Part shown: positions 43,239-44,569 of the stretch, piece after piece
How positions within the stretch are numbered: the stretch's first letter is position 1
How the letters are laid out: each line of letters opens with the position of its first letter
Source: Candidatus Aegiribacteria sp.
GTDB lineage: Bacteria; Fermentibacterota; Fermentibacteria; Fermentibacterales; JCC-6
Reading direction: 5' to 3'
Length of the DNA: 44,569 nt
NCBI GenBank assembly: GCA_021108435.1
Contig: JAIOQY010000190.1
Location: 1 to 44,569, forward strand
Notes under the pieces: model-generated
Database searches by the model: none
The model's input: the letters and a program-made list of their open reading frames with translations, nothing else
Told to the model about the DNA's origin: nothing
Translations under genes and position numbers: made by a program

Positions 43239-43406
43239 TTTTTCACCAGGTTTCTTCCAGTCGTCTCAGCTGATAACAGTATTGTATTACTCCTGGTTCC
43301 AGAGAAGTTCACCTGCGAGTGAATCTAATGGTTTTAATAGTACAACCAATTAGTAATAATGTACTATTTTTGAACAGGTTAAATATATTGGTAACAGGCT
43401 TCTCCG
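43239..43406. other. Upstream region of the kinase operon with inverted repeat
   Basis: AATAGTAC at 43336-43343 and GTACTATT at 43361-43368 form an 8-bp perfect inverted repeat 17 bases apart, flanked by T and A runs. It could be an operator for the kinase operon or the terminator of the DMT remnant read on either strand. Confidence 0.45.
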
Positions 43407-43640
43407 TCATATGGGGATCTCTCTGTCTCTTGAATTTTCAATGCCTGACAGGATAATGGCTGTGAACATCAACAGACAACTGAATATTCCCTGTGGAGTT
43501 ACGGTTTCTCCGAGCATAAGCCGACCGCCAATGAGAACGAATACCGTCTTCAGACTCATTACTATTGCAGCATGAGAGGGGTGAGTTCTCTTATGAGCAA
43601 CAATCTGTAGAGTATATGCTATTCCTACACGGGTACGGGT
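43407..43640 (-). pseudogene. C-terminal remnant of an EamA/DMT-family transporter
   Basis: The minus strand reads an open frame without start codon to a TGA at 43407-43409. It encodes VGIAYTLQIVAHKRTHPSHA, AIVMSLKTVFVLIGGRLMLG and TPQGIFSCLLMFTAIILSGI, an excellent match to the last two to three membrane helices of drug/metabolite transporters (EamA domain: 'GIAYTLQxxA...TxxxxAAIxxSLExVFxxxxGxLxLGE'). About 220 N-terminal residues are missing. The open frame loses similarity at about 43635, in the promoter region of the PadR gene, so the breakpoint lies there. No ribosome site or promoter precedes it. I conclude a decayed gene fragment; it was not visible as a start-to-stop frame. Confidence 0.8.
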
Positions 43641-43689
43641 ATAATGATAGAAGTGTATTCTGAATCAACTGTATAATTCAGAAAAGGAC

Positions 43690-43717
43690 TTGACATAAAA
43701 TTATATGTTATTATCAT
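43690..43717 (+). promoter_or_regulatory. Promoter of the PadR operon, TTGACA-N16-TATCAT
   Basis: TTGACA at 43690-43695 and TATCAT at 43712-43717 with a 16-base spacer, about 35 bases before the PadR start codon. The -10 region also overlaps the two ATGs (43705 and 43729) that would otherwise give longer PadR frames. PadR regulators often bind their own promoter, so autoregulation here is plausible. Confidence 0.7.
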
Positions 43718-43752
43718 CTAGATGCTATATGCACATAGATGAAAGGAACAGT

Positions 43753-44172
43753 ATGTTGCGAAGAGGTCGAAGGGGATATGGAGCTCAGGATGGATGCAGA
43801 CGGAGAATCAGAAGGTTTCTAGAACCATGCCTTCTTCTACTGCTTCATGCCGGAGAATCGCACGGTTACGAGCTTCTTGAAAACCTTGATCGCTTTGGCT
43901 TCGGCGGAAATCCGGCTGATTCCAGTACTATTTACCGAATTCTCAGAAGTTTCGAGGAGAGAGGGTTCGTTACATCAAAGTGGTCCGAGGGTGACTCGGG
44001 TCCTGCCAGAAGAGTCTACACTCTTACAGAAGAAGGTCATTTCTACCTTAATACATGGGTTATGGATCTTGAGGATACTGACAGAATTCTGCACAGTTTC
44101 TTTCATGAATATCACAATCATATGAAAGTCCATCATGCAAGCGATGGACAAGCAGAAAAGAGAAAGGAGTAA
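43753..44172 (+). CDS. PadR-family transcriptional regulator
   Basis: Winged helix-turn-helix regulator of the PadR type. ATG 43753 follows GAAAGGAACAGT; ATGs at 43705 and 43729 sit within the promoter. After a basic Arg/Gly tail (MLRRGRRGYGAQDGCRRRIR) comes the PadR core: FLEPCLLLLLHAGESHGYELLENLDRFG, SSTIYRILRSFEERGFVTSKW and the wing with GPARRVYTLTEEGHFYL. The C-terminal ~35 residues form a helix (VMDLEDTDRILHSFFHEYHNH). The basic leader, with two Cys, is an unusual addition. Two bases separate its stop from the DUF5320 gene, whose ribosome site lies in its end. Confidence 0.9.
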   Translation: MLRRGRRGYGAQDGCRRRIRRFLEPCLLLLLHAGESHGYELLENLDRFGFGGNPADSSTIYRILRSFEERGFVTSKWSEGDSGPARRVYTLTEEGHFYLNTWVMDLEDTDRILHSFFHEYHNHMKVHHASDGQAEKRKE

Positions 44173-44174
44173 TC

Positions 44175-44519
44175 ATGCCAGCAGGAGATGGATCTGGACC
44201 TCGTGGAGAGGGGCCATTGACAGGGAGAGCTATGGGAAGGTGTGCTGGTTTTCCGGCAGGCGGATATGATTCGGCACCCGGTAGGGGAGCGGGAAGAGGG
44301 TTTATCAGATATGGTCGGGGAGGTGGAAGAGGTTATAGAAATCGTTTCTATGAAACGGGTCTGCCGCTCTGGCGTAGATATCCGCAGTACGATCCTCCCC
44401 GGGATCCTGAATTCGTTGAAACGGATTCCCTGAAGATACAGGTACAGAATGTCGCGGATACGCTTGAGTATATTGCCAGCCGCGTCAAGCAGTTGATAGA
44501 ACGAAGAAAGGGAAAATAA
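44175..44519 (+). CDS. DUF5320-type glycine-rich protein
   Basis: The N-terminus MPAGDGSGPRGEGPLTGRAMGRCAG is the signature of DUF5320, proteins of unknown function encoded beside dinitrogenase-cofactor (NifX/NifB-like) proteins. A Gly/Arg/Tyr-rich middle (about residues 30-75) follows and a C-terminal coiled coil (ETDSLKIQVQNVADTLEYIA). ATG 44175 has GAAAGGAGTAATC upstream. 114 residues. The next gene starts four bases after the stop, confirming the usual operon. Confidence 0.85.
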   Translation: MPAGDGSGPRGEGPLTGRAMGRCAGFPAGGYDSAPGRGAGRGFIRYGRGGGRGYRNRFYETGLPLWRRYPQYDPPRDPEFVETDSLKIQVQNVADTLEYIASRVKQLIERRKGK

Positions 44520-44523
44520 TTAG

Positions 44524-44569
44524 ATGAAAGTAATAGTCAGTTCACTTGGGAAGGATCTTGACTCAAAGA
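44524..44569 (+). CDS. Dinitrogenase iron-molybdenum cofactor biosynthesis-like protein, partial
   Basis: The gene leaves the window after 15 codons. The visible MKVIVSSLGKDLDSK matches the start of the NifX/NifB-C/MTH1175 family (MKIAVSSxGxDLDSxVxxRFGRCxYF). It follows DUF5320 by four bases, the usual arrangement. These small proteins bind Fe-S/Fe-Mo type clusters and also occur in non-diazotrophs. Confidence 0.75.
   Translation, partial: MKVIVSSLGKDLDSK

Overview
The window reads as a chromosomal segment of an anaerobic, fermentative, Gram-negative bacterium of the FCB superphylum type. Supporting evidence is secreted proteins ending in a FlgD-like / type IX secretion (T9SS) C-terminal domain that finishes in a short hydrophobic strand and Arg, several lipoproteins, a Na+-pumping methylmalonyl-CoA decarboxylase operon, and unrelated secreted cysteine peptidases. 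A candidate phylum such as Fermentibacteria or Cloacimonadota is possible, but this is inference; no rRNA or tRNA gene, CRISPR array or intact transposase was found.

Layout. 1-9.5 kb: secreted or exported proteins, namely an unknown exported protein, an unknown secreted protein, a frameshifted Fn3 lipoprotein, a clostripain-type (C11) peptidase, a gingipain-type (C25) peptidase and an FG-GAP/VCBS propeller; the last three carry the sorting domain. The intergenic DNA holds near-consensus TTGACA promoters and short repeats. 9.7-17.7 kb: a TrmB-type regulator with an apparent CTG start, a FabK/nitronate monooxygenase homologue, a radical SAM + methyltransferase pair, a slipin followed by a lipoprotein, a small unknown protein and a 6-bladed-propeller lipoprotein. 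17.7-25 kb (minus strand): a tightly packed operon running from a free-standing B12-binding methylmalonyl-CoA mutase subunit through MeaB, methylmalonyl-CoA epimerase and the four subunits of the biotin-dependent Na+-translocating decarboxylase, then an extended SDR and a TrmH-type RNA methyltransferase. This is the succinyl-CoA/propionyl-CoA interconversion route coupled to a sodium gradient; the large mutase subunit is not in the window.

25-36 kb: a divergent PRPP synthetase, a 992-residue GNAT fusion protein, and a minus-strand series tldD, pmbA, nitroreductase, M24 peptidase, tadA and secreted metallophosphoesterase. Palindromic REP-like elements lie at 29.3 and 33.4 kb. 36-44.6 kb: a papain-type (C1) secreted peptidase with sorting domain; a minus-strand operon of hybrid PAS histidine kinase, flippase-like membrane protein (apparent frameshift near its start) and phosphohexomutase; a 5'-truncated EamA/DMT transporter remnant; and a PadR - DUF5320 - NifX/NifB-like operon leaving the window.

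The main themes are extracellular proteolysis feeding fermentation (C11, C25 and C1 peptidases, cytosolic M24 peptidase, TldD/PmbA), propionate-type energy conservation through a Na+ pump, and a genome populated by short palindromic repeats, several of which contain the stop codons of neighbouring genes.
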